From: UBA7236 sp964638865
GTDB lineage: Bacteria; Bacteroidota; Bacteroidia; Chitinophagales; BACL12
Assembly (NCBI GenBank): GCA_964638865.1
Contig: CAZXBG010000021.1
Span: 1 to 34,652, forward strand
Length of the DNA: 34,652 nt
Reading direction: 5' to 3'
Part shown: positions 1 to 8,866 of the stretch, piece after piece
How positions within the stretch are numbered: position 1 is the stretch's first letter
Layout: each line of letters starts with the position of its first letter
Made by a program: the position numbers and the translations under genes
Notes under the pieces: generated by a model
Databases searched by the model: none
Seen by the model: only the letters and a program-made list of their open reading frames with translations
Told to the model about the DNA's origin: nothing

Positions 1-44
1 GTGATCTATCCTTTCTTTCATTTTATCCGTTGTCATACAAATTC

Positions 45-72
45 GTTGGATGCAAAATTAAGCCTAACTTTG
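45..72 (+). promoter_or_regulatory. Bacteroidota-type promoter for the DUF547 gene
   Basis: TAACTTTG at 65-72 matches the -7 box TAnnTTTG, with GTTG at 45-48 as a -33-like element 16 bases upstream. Transcription would start near 77, leaving a leader of roughly 45 bases before the ATG at 123. Confidence 0.5.
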
Positions 73-122
73 AAGAAACCTTGGCTAAATTATTAGCGTA
101 AATTCAGAATTAACCATTACTT

Positions 123-884
123 ATGAAAAAATCAATATTTCTTCTGTTTTGCTTTTTTAATGTTATGCTTTTTGCAAAAACAGGTCCTGAAACGCCGGAT
201 ACTAATATTAATGGTACCGCAAATAATCCTTCTGTAACTTTAAATGAATTTTTTAGTTCTGCCAATACATTTTTTAATAAATTTATTACTGCCGGCAAGG
301 TAAATTATACTGCAATAAAACAGGATTCTGCTACTATTTATGAACTCATAAATTTTATCGGATCTGCGGATATTTCAGCATCAGATAAAAATACTAATAC
401 CGCATTTTATATTAATACCTATAATTTATTGGTAATTAAAACGGTTATTGAAAATATGCCATTAGCAAAACCAACAGATCTGCCCGGTTTTTTTGATGTA
501 AAAAAACACGCAATTGCAGGTTCTTACATGACTTTGAACGACTTGGAGACTAAAAAATTACGCCCCGATCCAAGAGTACATTTTGTTTTAGTTTGTGCTG
601 CAAAAAGTTGTCCGAAAATTATAAACGAAGCATACCTGCCTGATAAAGTTCAGGAACAACTTGATGCACAGACAAAAATTGCCCTTAATGATAATACTTT
701 TATTAAAATTGATGAAAAAACTAAAACGGTTAAAATTTCAAAGATATTCGATTGGTATAAGGATGATTTTATTAAAGCATCCGGTTCTGCAATTAATTAT
801 ATTAATAAATACAGAACCACGCCAATTCCGGGGTCTTATATAGTAAGTTTTTATGATTACGATTGGAGTTTGAATGGTAAATAG
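123..884 (+). CDS. Secreted DUF547 domain-containing protein
   Basis: This 253-residue protein begins with a clear signal peptide (MKK, then a hydrophobic run ending near LFAKTG), so it should act outside the cytoplasm. The middle carries the DUF547 signatures: an AFYINTYNLL stretch and the FVLVCAAKSCP segment whose Cys and Ser are typical of the family, followed by KISKIFDWYKDDF. DUF547 proteins are widespread in Bacteroidota and Proteobacteria and their biochemical activity is not established, so no function is assigned. The ATG at 123 is chosen because it starts directly at the signal peptide. The gene converges on the GH3-type gene, with only 18 bases between stop codons and no visible terminator hairpin. 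Confidence 0.88.
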   Translation: MKKSIFLLFCFFNVMLFAKTGPETPDTNINGTANNPSVTLNEFFSSANTFFNKFITAGKVNYTAIKQDSATIYELINFIGSADISASDKNTNTAFYINTYNLLVIKTVIENMPLAKPTDLPGFFDVKKHAIAGSYMTLNDLETKKLRPDPRVHFVLVCAAKSCPKIINEAYLPDKVQEQLDAQTKIALNDNTFIKIDEKTKTVKISKIFDWYKDDFIKASGSAINYINKYRTTPIPGSYIVSFYDYDWSLNGK

Positions 885-902
885 GTCATCAACTACAATA
901 AC

Positions 903-2429
903 TTATTTGTGGATGTAACGTATCCAGGATTCCTTCATTTTTCCGCGCATTACTGCAGGAATTTTATGTTGATCTCCCATCTTTCCTTCTTTTTTCATCC
1001 AATTATAAAATAATTTTGGAGAAAGAAATTCAACTTCAGGGGTCCCGAGATTTGCAGTCCTGGAAATCTTATAATCATTGTTTAGTAATTTAAGTTGTGC
1101 ATCCAATTTTAATGCGAATTGCCTGCAGTTTGTATTTTCCTTTCCGGCTATAAACCATTTGTGATGATATCGGTTTTTATTCTGAACAGTTATAATCGTA
1201 AATTCTCTTGCCTCCATTTCAAAATGAGTAAGTGCTTTTTGTAATGCGGCATACATATTTTCCCATGAAAGATGTTCACCACAATCGCTGAGATAATGTT
1301 TCGTGCGCCCTGTAATTTTGATAGTTGCTTTTTTGGCATTAATGAATTTTATGGTATCGCCCAATAAATAACGCCAAGCACCTGAATTATTGGTGATCAT
1401 TATTGCATAATCCACATCCTCTTCCACCTTATTAATGGTGATTGGATTTGCTAATGTTAACAAATTTCCTTCCTCATCAAAATTATTCTCATTAAATGGG
1501 ATAAACTCATAGAAAATACTATTGTTGAGTAATAATTTCATTCCTTCATCTTTTTGAGAAGCAGTATAAGCAAAATAACCCTCTGATGCCATATACGTTT
1601 CGGCATAACCAATTTCTCTGTTAAATAATTTCTCAAATGCAGTTCTATAGGGTTCAAATACTATTCCCCCATGTATATAAAGATTGAGGTTAGGCCAGAT
1701 GTCATGAATAGTTTCTACCTTATAATGTTCAATAATTTTATCTAAGACCATATATACCCAATTCGGGATACCACAAATTACCCCTACATTCCAATTTGGG
1801 GCATTTTTTACAATTGCATCAATTCGTTTGTCCCATTCTGCGATATTAGAAATTTCGTATCCGGGTTTATAATATTGTTTTGCGAACCATTTTGGTATAG
1901 CATGAGCTGCGCTAATTCCGCTCATATCCCCAAAATGTTTCCCATTGATTTCTTCAAGTGCTGTACTGCTGCCAATCATTAATACATGATTAGAAAATGT
2001 GTTTTGCGGCAAATCAAACTTTACCATGGTAAACATTTGTCGCATAGATGTTTTTCTTATCGATTTTATCATCTGCTTTGATACAGGAATGCATTTACTA
2101 GAGGCATTGGTTGTTCCGGAACTTAACGCAAAGTATTTGATCTTGCCTGGCCAACAGGTATCCCTATCCCCTCTTTTCATACGTTTCCACCATTCCTTAT
2201 ATATTTTTTCGTAGGTAAAAATAGGGACAAGCTTTTGAAACAAACTCAAATCATATTTTGCCGTTAATATCTGATCAAATAAATATTGTTTACCAAACTC
2301 GGTATCTTTTGCGGTATGTATTAATTTTTTAAAGGTTTTATATTGACTTTTGTAGGCATCTTTTTTATTTTTTTTACTTTCTTTGGAAAACGTTGCTGCC
2401 TTTTTAATTAATTTATCTGCAAACGCCAT
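903..2429 (-). CDS. GH3 family acyl-adenylating (auxin-responsive GH3-like) protein
   Basis: A 508-residue protein of the GH3 family in the acyl-adenylate-forming enzyme superfamily. The ATP-binding motif SSGTT lies at residues 103-107, followed by the family segments YMASEGYFAY in the middle, LLGDTIKF, and SDCGEHLSWENM towards the C-terminus. Plant GH3 enzymes adenylate carboxylic acids such as jasmonate or auxin and join them to amino acids; bacterial members share the catalytic frame but their substrates are generally unknown. There is no signal peptide, so it is expected to be cytosolic. Full length, with no sign of breakage. It stands alone on its strand, so context gives no substrate clue. 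Confidence 0.9.
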   Translation of the reverse strand: MAFADKLIKKAATFSKESKKNKKDAYKSQYKTFKKLIHTAKDTEFGKQYLFDQILTAKYDLSLFQKLVPIFTYEKIYKEWWKRMKRGDRDTCWPGKIKYFALSSGTTNASSKCIPVSKQMIKSIRKTSMRQMFTMVKFDLPQNTFSNHVLMIGSSTALEEINGKHFGDMSGISAAHAIPKWFAKQYYKPGYEISNIAEWDKRIDAIVKNAPNWNVGVICGIPNWVYMVLDKIIEHYKVETIHDIWPNLNLYIHGGIVFEPYRTAFEKLFNREIGYAETYMASEGYFAYTASQKDEGMKLLLNNSIFYEFIPFNENNFDEEGNLLTLANPITINKVEEDVDYAIMITNNSGAWRYLLGDTIKFINAKKATIKITGRTKHYLSDCGEHLSWENMYAALQKALTHFEMEAREFTIITVQNKNRYHHKWFIAGKENTNCRQFALKLDAQLKLLNNDYKISRTANLGTPEVEFLSPKLFYNWMKKEGKMGDQHKIPAVMRGKMKESWIRYIHK

Positions 2430-2801
2430 ATTAATTATTTTTTATCTGCGACAAAAATAAATATTGAATAATATTAAAACTCAATTTGCATTTTTATTAA
2501 CGGAGTATTAACACTAATCCCCTATTTTCTTAATATCCTGTTTACATTATACATTTTGCAATTGCTAATTTTCTCAAAATGTTAGGAAAAAATTAATATG
2601 CAATTGGAAACAATAGCATAAAATGGTTAAAATATGACTAATTAATTTATTACTTAAAGTTCAATTAAATATTTAAATACAATAAAATGTTCTTGCATTA
2701 CCTAATTAAAAATTTATCTCCTATAAGTTAATTACAAAATAACCTGAATTCAGCATTAGGTTAATACTGTTCATTCATCTTTGCAAAAAAATTAAATATA
2801 A
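2430..2801. other. Divergent intergenic region, 372 bp
   Basis: Very AT-rich spacer between two divergent genes. Apart from the minus-strand promoter near 2452-2485, the only candidate signal is CATCTTTG at 2777-2784, an imperfect -7 box for the downstream plus-strand gene. No open frame of useful length, hairpin or repeat is seen. Confidence 0.5.
2452..2485 (-). promoter_or_regulatory. Promoter for the GH3-like gene
   Basis: Read on the minus strand, TATTTTTG (2459-2452) fits TAnnTTTG and ATTG (2485-2482) lies 22 bases upstream as a weak -33 element. The start site would fall near 2447, giving a leader of about 18 bases. Confidence 0.4.
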
Positions 2802-4763
2802 ATGAAAAAAAATTACATTATCATTTCTTCAATTATTTTATTGTTGATTTGTGATCTAAGCGTAAATGCACAAATAATAGATCTGAAAAAAAGAGGCTCT
2901 TATACTACTGGTATATTTGATGAAGGAAGCACTGAGATCGCCGCATTTGATCCCTCCACAAATTATTTGTATTCTGTTAACGGTTTAACCGGCAATGTAG
3001 ATGTTTTGGATATTTCTGACATAACACTTCCTACTCTGGCTTTTACCATTGATATTAGCGCCTATGGTGCCGGTGCTAATAGTGTTGCTGCAAAAAACGG
3101 AATTATTGTTATGGCAGTTGAAAACTATGTTAAACAAGACAACGGTATGGCTCTTTTTTTTGATGCCTTTGGAAATTACATCAATGGTGTTGAAGTAGGT
3201 GCGTTGCCTGACAATATTGTTTTTACTCCAAATGGAAATAAAGTTTTGGTAGCGAATGAAGGTGAACCGAGTGATGATTATCTGGTTGACCCACTTGGTA
3301 CTGTTAGTATAATTGATATAACAGGTAGTGTTGAAACACTAGATCAATCTGATGTAACTACAATAGATTTTACTGCATTTGATCTTACAACTTTCACAAA
3401 CGGTGTGCGTGTTTTTGGACCGGCTGCTGTTGCATCAAATGATTTTGAACCGGAATATATTGCAGTTTCCAAAAACTCCAAATTAGCTTATGTAACACTA
3501 CAGGAAAACAATGCAATCGCGATAATTAATCTTCAAACACTTAGTGTGCAGATAAAAGGCCTTGGATTCAAAGATCACAGCTTACCAGGTAATGAAATTG
3601 ATGGCACCGATAAAAATACCGGTATAACAAATATTGCAAACTGGCCTGTTTATGGAATGTATATGCCTGATGCCATTGAAAGTATAAGTTTAGCTGGTGG
3701 AAATTATTTAGTAATGGCAAATGAAGGTGACGTAAGAGACTACGACGGATTTCAGGAGGCATCAAGAATAAGCGGTTTGGTTTTAGATTCAATTATATTT
3801 CCCGATTCTCTGGATTTGCAAAATGAAAATGTAATCGGCAGATTAAATGTCACAACTACAATGGGAGATATAGATGCAGATGGCGATTATGATGAACTGT
3901 ATGCATTTGGAGCAAGATCATTTTCTATAAGGAATACAAATGGCGATCTGGTGTATGATAGCGGAAATGAAATAGAAACCATTACAAACGAATACTTCCC
4001 ATTAAATTTTAATTGTAGTAGTACAAGTAATACTAAAAAAGGCAGAAGTGATGACAAAGGACCAGAACCTGAAGGTTTGACTACCGCCAAAATTCTCGAT
4101 AGTACTTATGTATTTGTTGGACTTGAGAGAATAGGTGGAATAATGGTATATAATATAACCAACCCCGTTTCTCCCTATTTTGTGCAATATATAAATGATA
4201 GAAATTTTGGCGAAACTCCGGGTGCAGGTACTGGTGGAGATCTTGGTCCTGAAGGTTTATTATTTATTTCTGCAAATAATAGTCCCAGCGGAAAAAATTT
4301 ATTGGTGGTTTCCTATGAAATTAGCGGAAGTATAGGAATATATGAAACAGATATAACCTGTGGTTCAAATAAAGTTTTAGTTTGTTATAGTGGAATTACC
4401 TATTGCGTAAAACCCTCCGTAGCATCATTACTCTTAGCTTCAGGTGCTAGTTATGGTTCCTGCGAAGGGGAACGTTATGCTTACGAGGAAATGACCTTAG
4501 ATATAGAGAATGAAGTAATGGCCATTTATCCAAATCCTGCCAACAATTTTGTTACTGTAACCTTAGGTGGATTTACAACCAGTAACATTAATTTGGAAAT
4601 CATTGATATTACCGGAAAAGTGATCTTCACAAAGTTGATCTCAAATTCTATCACTGAAATTATCGAAGAAGAAATAAATGTTTCCGATCTGCCAACAGGT
4701 GTATATTTTATTTCAGCATTTGACGGAAAAATTACAAAAACTGATAAATTAGTTATTGAATAA
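2802..4763 (+). CDS. Choice-of-anchor I family protein with T9SS sorting domain
   Basis: A 653-residue exported protein. A signal peptide (about residues 1-24) is followed by a beta-propeller-like choice-of-anchor I domain (about 27-520), recognisable from the blocks ALPDNIVFTPNGNKVLVANEGEPSDD (split here only by position), LVMANEGDVRDYDGF, AFGARSFSI and GPEGLLFI. Family members are large secreted or surface-anchored proteins with phytase/alkaline-phosphatase-like propellers, and catalysis is not proven. A short cysteine-containing module follows (about 523-560), then a type A T9SS sorting domain (about 574-653) beginning AIYPNPANNF, so the protein is expected to cross the outer membrane by T9SS and be surface-attached or released. 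A strong terminator follows, so the gene is probably monocistronic. Confidence 0.9.
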   Translation: MKKNYIIISSIILLLICDLSVNAQIIDLKKRGSYTTGIFDEGSTEIAAFDPSTNYLYSVNGLTGNVDVLDISDITLPTLAFTIDISAYGAGANSVAAKNGIIVMAVENYVKQDNGMALFFDAFGNYINGVEVGALPDNIVFTPNGNKVLVANEGEPSDDYLVDPLGTVSIIDITGSVETLDQSDVTTIDFTAFDLTTFTNGVRVFGPAAVASNDFEPEYIAVSKNSKLAYVTLQENNAIAIINLQTLSVQIKGLGFKDHSLPGNEIDGTDKNTGITNIANWPVYGMYMPDAIESISLAGGNYLVMANEGDVRDYDGFQEASRISGLVLDSIIFPDSLDLQNENVIGRLNVTTTMGDIDADGDYDELYAFGARSFSIRNTNGDLVYDSGNEIETITNEYFPLNFNCSSTSNTKKGRSDDKGPEPEGLTTAKILDSTYVFVGLERIGGIMVYNITNPVSPYFVQYINDRNFGETPGAGTGGDLGPEGLLFISANNSPSGKNLLVVSYEISGSIGIYETDITCGSNKVLVCYSGITYCVKPSVASLLLASGASYGSCEGERYAYEEMTLDIENEVMAIYPNPANNFVTVTLGGFTTSNINLEIIDITGKVIFTKLISNSITEIIEEEINVSDLPTGVYFISAFDGKITKTDKLVIE

Positions 4764-4790
4764 TAGCAAAATAGTTAACCTATGATTAAA

Positions 4791-4817
4791 AAGGCCCACT
4801 AAAAAGTGGGTTTTTTT
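4791..4817 (+). terminator. Rho-independent terminator
   Basis: Stem CCCACT (4795-4800) / AGTGGG (4805-4810) with an AAAA loop, followed by seven T. It lies about 30 bases after the stop of the choice-of-anchor I gene. Confidence 0.85.
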
Positions 4818-4920
4818 ATTCATAGTGATACTGTCATTTTTCTCGTCATTGAAGATTTATACATAATTAAATAAATTTTATCATGACTTCCGGGTGATTA
4901 GCTACTGAAACATGTAAGGC

Positions 4921-6108
4921 TTAACCTTTTTTCACAAATACAACAATTCTATTGCTATTTGTTCCCTTTAAATTATTGTGAACGCCCCAGATATTTGCGG
5001 TTTTAGTGAAATTTTGTGCATTAATGATAATATGTTTACAGGTAAATCCCGACTTTAATCCCATTGGCAAAACATATTCCTCCAACTTTATTTTTCCTTT
5101 TCGCACCTCTCCTACTTCAAATGCCAAAACGCCTCCGGGTTTTGTTATGCGGAATAATTCATTAAATACTTTTTGCATTACTTTCACCCAACCTTCAATT
5201 GTTTTCGACATAGTAATATTTTGTTCAATTGATTTAGTGTCTAAATCATTAAACCAACATCGCAACCAATTATCTTTAGAATATTGCACCACATCTAAAA
5301 ATGGCGGTGACGTAATGGTCAACTGAACAGAATTATTTTTTATGGTTTTAGTATTTCCCGCATCCTTATTTAAAAAAATAGAATTGTGAGCCGCAGATCG
5401 CAAATGGTTTAATTGGATAACATTGATATCCTTTATAAGTGACCGTGATTTTTTTAAAATAAGATCTTTAGTGCTGCGATATTCCGGTTTTTGTTTTCGG
5501 TTTAAATTGATTTTTTTTTGTCGATCACGCGTAACAGCCTGATTCGGAGGTAAGGTGTAAACAGAAAAAAAACCAGGGGAATGACCGGTAAGCCTGTTTG
5601 TAGCTACCATACGAATCCATCGGTCTAAATCATCCTCCTTTTTCTCCTTTCTTCTTTTTTTCAACCATTGTCGCAGTTGCAAAATTTCATGAAAAGTATC
5701 CTTATGATAGAACATTGATAATTGATGTTCTTCTTTTATTACAGGTTCCTTTTTAATTTTATCAATTCTTTTCTCCAATGATTGCATGTCAGGAATATAG
5801 AGCCTTCCTTGTGATAAAATGGAACTTATCGGATTGATATCATTTGCAATAATATTTCTTCCCGACAAAGCGGCTTCAATAATTGTAGTGCCGCGGCCCG
5901 CAAAGGGATCATAAACAAAATCCCCTTTTTTGCTGTATCGCTGTATAAAATATTCAGGCAATGCTGGTTTAAAACAGGCTCTGTACGCTATTTCGTGCAG
6001 GTTATTGCCCTTTCGTTGCCCTGATGTCCAGAATTCACCGGTAAAAACATGTGTAACCTTATTCTGGAACCTTATCGTTGACTTAATAATCTTTGTGTCC
6101 ATCTTCAT
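4921..6108 (-). CDS. Solitary site-specific DNA methyltransferase (N4-cytosine/N6-adenine type)
   Basis: A 395-residue amino-methyltransferase. A motif X-like stretch (ACFKPALPEYFI) leads directly into the SAM-binding motif I, DPFAGRGTT at residues 67-75; the catalytic motif IV, TSPPF, is at 266-270 and is followed by YSKDNWLRCW. The long lysine/arginine-rich segment between them (about 105-260) probably holds target recognition. Motif IV of the S/D-P-P-Y/F type marks exocyclic amino methylation, on cytosine N4 or adenine N6; the sequence cannot separate these. No restriction endonuclease, specificity subunit or helicase is nearby, so it may be an epigenetic rather than a restriction enzyme. 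The start could be the ATG at 6108 or the one two codons later. Confidence 0.88.
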   Translation of the reverse strand: MKMDTKIIKSTIRFQNKVTHVFTGEFWTSGQRKGNNLHEIAYRACFKPALPEYFIQRYSKKGDFVYDPFAGRGTTIIEAALSGRNIIANDINPISSILSQGRLYIPDMQSLEKRIDKIKKEPVIKEEHQLSMFYHKDTFHEILQLRQWLKKRRKEKKEDDLDRWIRMVATNRLTGHSPGFFSVYTLPPNQAVTRDRQKKINLNRKQKPEYRSTKDLILKKSRSLIKDINVIQLNHLRSAAHNSIFLNKDAGNTKTIKNNSVQLTITSPPFLDVVQYSKDNWLRCWFNDLDTKSIEQNITMSKTIEGWVKVMQKVFNELFRITKPGGVLAFEVGEVRKGKIKLEEYVLPMGLKSGFTCKHIIINAQNFTKTANIWGVHNNLKGTNSNRIVVFVKKG

Positions 6109-6177
6109 AACCCATCCGGCAGAATATCCTCAAAAATGCAGCTTTTTTTAAGAAACATAACAATTTGTTCTGTGTAA

Positions 6178-6209
6178 TTTGGAAAATCAAGAATAAATCC
6201 CAATATTTG
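6178..6209 (+). promoter_or_regulatory. Promoter for the six-cysteine protein gene
   Basis: TTTG (6178-6181), then 20 bases, then AATATTTG (6202-6209), one mismatch from TAnnTTTG. The start site near 6214 leaves about 12 bases before the ATG at 6226. Confidence 0.5.
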
Positions 6210-6225
6210 CATCTAAAATATTATT

Positions 6226-6768
6226 ATGCCCTACAGTAAAACACTCACATTTAATTCTCTCAACGACATATCTTTCGAGCCCTCAGCTGACGATATTAAG
6301 ATCAAAGTAAGCGGAACATTGCTTGGTGCAATTAACAAAAGCTTTCCCGTTACAATATTTGTAACGGAAAGTGGTGGCACAAAAAGCATCACCTTGAAAC
6401 AAATTGATACTTCTGTTTACACTGCCGGAAATACAGACGACCTTACTAAGGATACCATTTCATTTAACTACACTGATCTTCGCTGCAATTTGTTTATTGA
6501 TGTATGTACAGGTAGCACTAACAGATATAAAACGATTGGCTGGACCGAAGATATGATAGGTCAAACTTGTATAGGTTCAGGTGGCGCAACATCCTATTTT
6601 GAAATCACCTCGGATCTTGAGCTAAAGGTGAAGATCGAACAGGTTAACTTCCCCAATAGTATCCAGAAATGGAGAATGGTAGCACGATATGCAACAAACG
6701 TGATGGTCAAGGAAACTAGTGCAAATGCATTGTGTTATTCCGGCCCATACTGTTATGCATGTAACTAA
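6226..6768 (+). CDS. Unrecognised six-cysteine protein
   Basis: I do not recognise this 180-residue protein. It has no signal peptide or membrane segment and is rich in beta-strand-like alternating stretches with many Thr, Ser and Ile. Six cysteines occur at residues 87, 94, 115, 170, 176 and 179; the last three form a compact tail, CYSGPYCYACN, ending at the stop. A matching promoter upstream and a sound full-length frame support a real gene. Its stop codon (6766-6768) directly abuts the stop of the convergent gene, leaving no room for a terminator. The tail could bind metal or form disulfides, but that is inference. It may be a lineage-specific or transferred gene. Confidence 0.72.
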   Translation: MPYSKTLTFNSLNDISFEPSADDIKIKVSGTLLGAINKSFPVTIFVTESGGTKSITLKQIDTSVYTAGNTDDLTKDTISFNYTDLRCNLFIDVCTGSTNRYKTIGWTEDMIGQTCIGSGGATSYFEITSDLELKVKIEQVNFPNSIQKWRMVARYATNVMVKETSANALCYSGPYCYACN

Positions 6769-8289
6769 TCAATCATATTTGTAATAGATTGTTTCTAAGA
6801 TCAGCTTTTTTTCAATTTTACTTTTACACCATGCAAGCGTTTCTGACATCAGCATATAAATGTTTTCGTTTGTCTCATTTTTGAGTATCAAAAAAACCTC
6901 AAACATTTCATGGAATACTGATGTTAATTCATCTTTTGGTGTTTTGACCAATTTTTTAATATACGTGCAGAAAAGCTGTTCGAACTTTCCGTAGAGTTTT
7001 TCCTGCTTCATGGCACGAATGGTATTTCTGCAGAGTGACTCCATAAATACCAAATTGCCCAATTCAAAATGTAGCAACAATTGCATCATTTGAGCACCAT
7101 GCTGCAATTCTGCTCTTGCACCAGATCTTTTTTCTAATACTCGTAAACAATGAACCAGTGCTTTCTCATAATCTTTTTTAATGAACAACATTACCATTAT
7201 ATTATAATTATTGATCAGAAAAAATGTTGCCGTAATTAATTTTTTATGTGTAGAACAAACTTTTTCAAATTCCTCAATTACGGACTCACTCAAATTAAAC
7301 TTTCCCGTATTCATAATATATAATAATTTATGATGAATAACTGATACGGCTATGGATACCTCATCTTTCAATTTATCCTTTGGTAAGTTGCTAAGCTGTT
7401 CAATTACTTTTTCAAACTCATCATAAATACCTGCTTTATGCGATGCAGCCAAATAATTTGCCAGGGCATCAATGTAGTTGTGATTTACATTGTATTTGTG
7501 TTGCGGATAACTTTCAAACAGTTCAACAATTTTCTTGTTGTATTCAAATTGACCTTTAACATCATTATTAAATCGGCTTAGAAGGTTATGACTGCGCAAA
7601 AAAGAAATTTTTTCTGTAAATGTCTTTAATGCAGTATAATCTTTCAGCAGATCATGATCTCTATAAGCTGTGTACTCCTTTAATACTGCTTTGTCTTGTA
7701 ACAAGGGATCCATAATTATTTGCGCCCAAAGCGTGTATGCAATTCGCCCGAGATCTGCTTCATTATTTAAATGGTGCAAAACTTTAACCTCTTCATTATG
7801 AATTTCCTCAATTTTCCGCATTGGGTCTCCGCCGGTATATTTTAGGGCATAAACACGTTCTCTTTGGATTATTGCAAGCAGTAGATACATCAGATCATGT
7901 GTATAGGCTAATTCTTTTGCACGTTTCATCGTTTTTGCGCGCATGCCTATCAAACCCTTTTCCGTGTAGAATAACTCATCCTGTATCAGATCAAATACTT
8001 CTGTAGCAACATCTTTTTCCGACCGATAGAGCCGCATACTTTTCATGATCATGTCGTGTAAATACACTTTAACACGAGGCAACATTTCAATCTCCGCTTT
8101 TACTTTTAATTTCTTTTTTAAAAGATGTTCATCATAAATTACCTCCTGACCGTCGATAAGGTCAAATACCTTTAAATAGGATTTTGATTTTCCGGAACCC
8201 TGCCTGTCCGCAAATAAACGGAAATATCTTTTTTCGCTCGAATTCAGCGATTTTATCAATAAATACAGGTCGTCTCCGGGTATATTCAT
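6769..8289 (-). CDS. Conserved-type helical protein of unknown function (TPR-like)
   Basis: A 506-residue, largely alpha-helical protein. The start is placed at the ATG ending at 8289; the in-frame TTG two codons upstream is less likely. The N-terminus (DDLYLLIKSLNSSEKRYFRLF) resembles that of large helical hypothetical proteins I associate with Bacteroidota, and the rest reads as repeated amphipathic helices such as YEKALVHCLRVLEKR and YNYNIM-like segments, suggesting a TPR-type superhelix used in protein-protein contacts. There is no signal peptide and no catalytic motif that I can see. It converges on the six-cysteine gene with zero intergenic bases. A cytosolic scaffold or regulator is possible; no function is assigned. 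Confidence 0.82.
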   Translation of the reverse strand: MNIPGDDLYLLIKSLNSSEKRYFRLFADRQGSGKSKSYLKVFDLIDGQEVIYDEHLLKKKLKVKAEIEMLPRVKVYLHDMIMKSMRLYRSEKDVATEVFDLIQDELFYTEKGLIGMRAKTMKRAKELAYTHDLMYLLLAIIQRERVYALKYTGGDPMRKIEEIHNEEVKVLHHLNNEADLGRIAYTLWAQIIMDPLLQDKAVLKEYTAYRDHDLLKDYTALKTFTEKISFLRSHNLLSRFNNDVKGQFEYNKKIVELFESYPQHKYNVNHNYIDALANYLAASHKAGIYDEFEKVIEQLSNLPKDKLKDEVSIAVSVIHHKLLYIMNTGKFNLSESVIEEFEKVCSTHKKLITATFFLINNYNIMVMLFIKKDYEKALVHCLRVLEKRSGARAELQHGAQMMQLLLHFELGNLVFMESLCRNTIRAMKQEKLYGKFEQLFCTYIKKLVKTPKDELTSVFHEMFEVFLILKNETNENIYMLMSETLAWCKSKIEKKLILETIYYKYD

Positions 8290-8486
8290 GGTCAATTTTA
8301 ATGTTTTGTAAATATAATCACTTAAACGACGTGTGCTAATTTGAAAATTAGACTAATGTCACAATTTACAGAAAACATTGTCCTTTATGCATTTCAACGG
8401 AATAACAATTTAACTTTATTTATATATATCTGTTGGAAGTTGTATATTATATCAAAATTTGGTTTTCCGGCATCTGTTTACCAAAA

Positions 8487-8494
8487 TATCTTTG
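8487..8494 (+). promoter_or_regulatory. -7 box for the LuxR-type regulator
   Basis: TATCTTTG is an exact TAnnTTTG match. TTTT at 8463-8466 lies 20 bases upstream as a possible -33 element. The start site near 8499 gives a leader of about 23 bases. Confidence 0.5.
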
Positions 8495-8521
8495 GTTCTG
8501 TAATCAAAAACAACACGACTA

Positions 8522-8791
8522 ATGAAAAGCAAATTACACCTTATCGAAGCTGATCTACTGAATCCTGTAGCCTTCAGCGAACGCGAAACTCAAATCCTAC
8601 AATTAATTGCAATCGGTAGAACTTCAAAAGAAATTGCAGACGAACTTTTTTTAACAATTCACACTGTAGATTCTCACAGGCGAAGAATGATCAAACGGGT
8701 AAAAGCCAAAAACATTTTCGGTGTATTCAATTACACCATTCGTTTCGGCATAGTTAACCCAATGGTCTTCAGCGACCCTTATCTGGTATAG
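8522..8791 (+). CDS. Stand-alone LuxR/GerE-type helix-turn-helix regulator
   Basis: An 89-residue protein that is almost entirely a LuxR C-terminal DNA-binding domain (about residues 18-75): FSERETQILQLIAIG, then TSKEIADELFLTIHTVDSHRR, the recognition helix with the family's TV-x-SH signature. Family members bind DNA as dimers and act as transcription factors. The N-terminal receiver or ligand domain found in most LuxR/NarL proteins is absent, and the preceding 226 bases contain no remnant of one. A promoter lies immediately upstream and a strong terminator about 75 bases downstream, so it appears to be a self-contained small transcription unit. Targets are unknown. Confidence 0.88.
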   Translation: MKSKLHLIEADLLNPVAFSERETQILQLIAIGRTSKEIADELFLTIHTVDSHRRRMIKRVKAKNIFGVFNYTIRFGIVNPMVFSDPYLV

Positions 8792-8866
8792 ACCTTAAAA
8801 ATAGAAGAGGAAACACAAAACACCCTGCTATCCCAAATTTAATATTCTCACCTAAGGCTGTGAAAC

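Noticed and set aside
8341..8553. 70-codon open frame before the LuxR-type gene
   Set aside because: It starts with TTG, overlaps the LuxR-type gene start and promoter, and resembles AT-rich random sequence, not a lost receiver domain.
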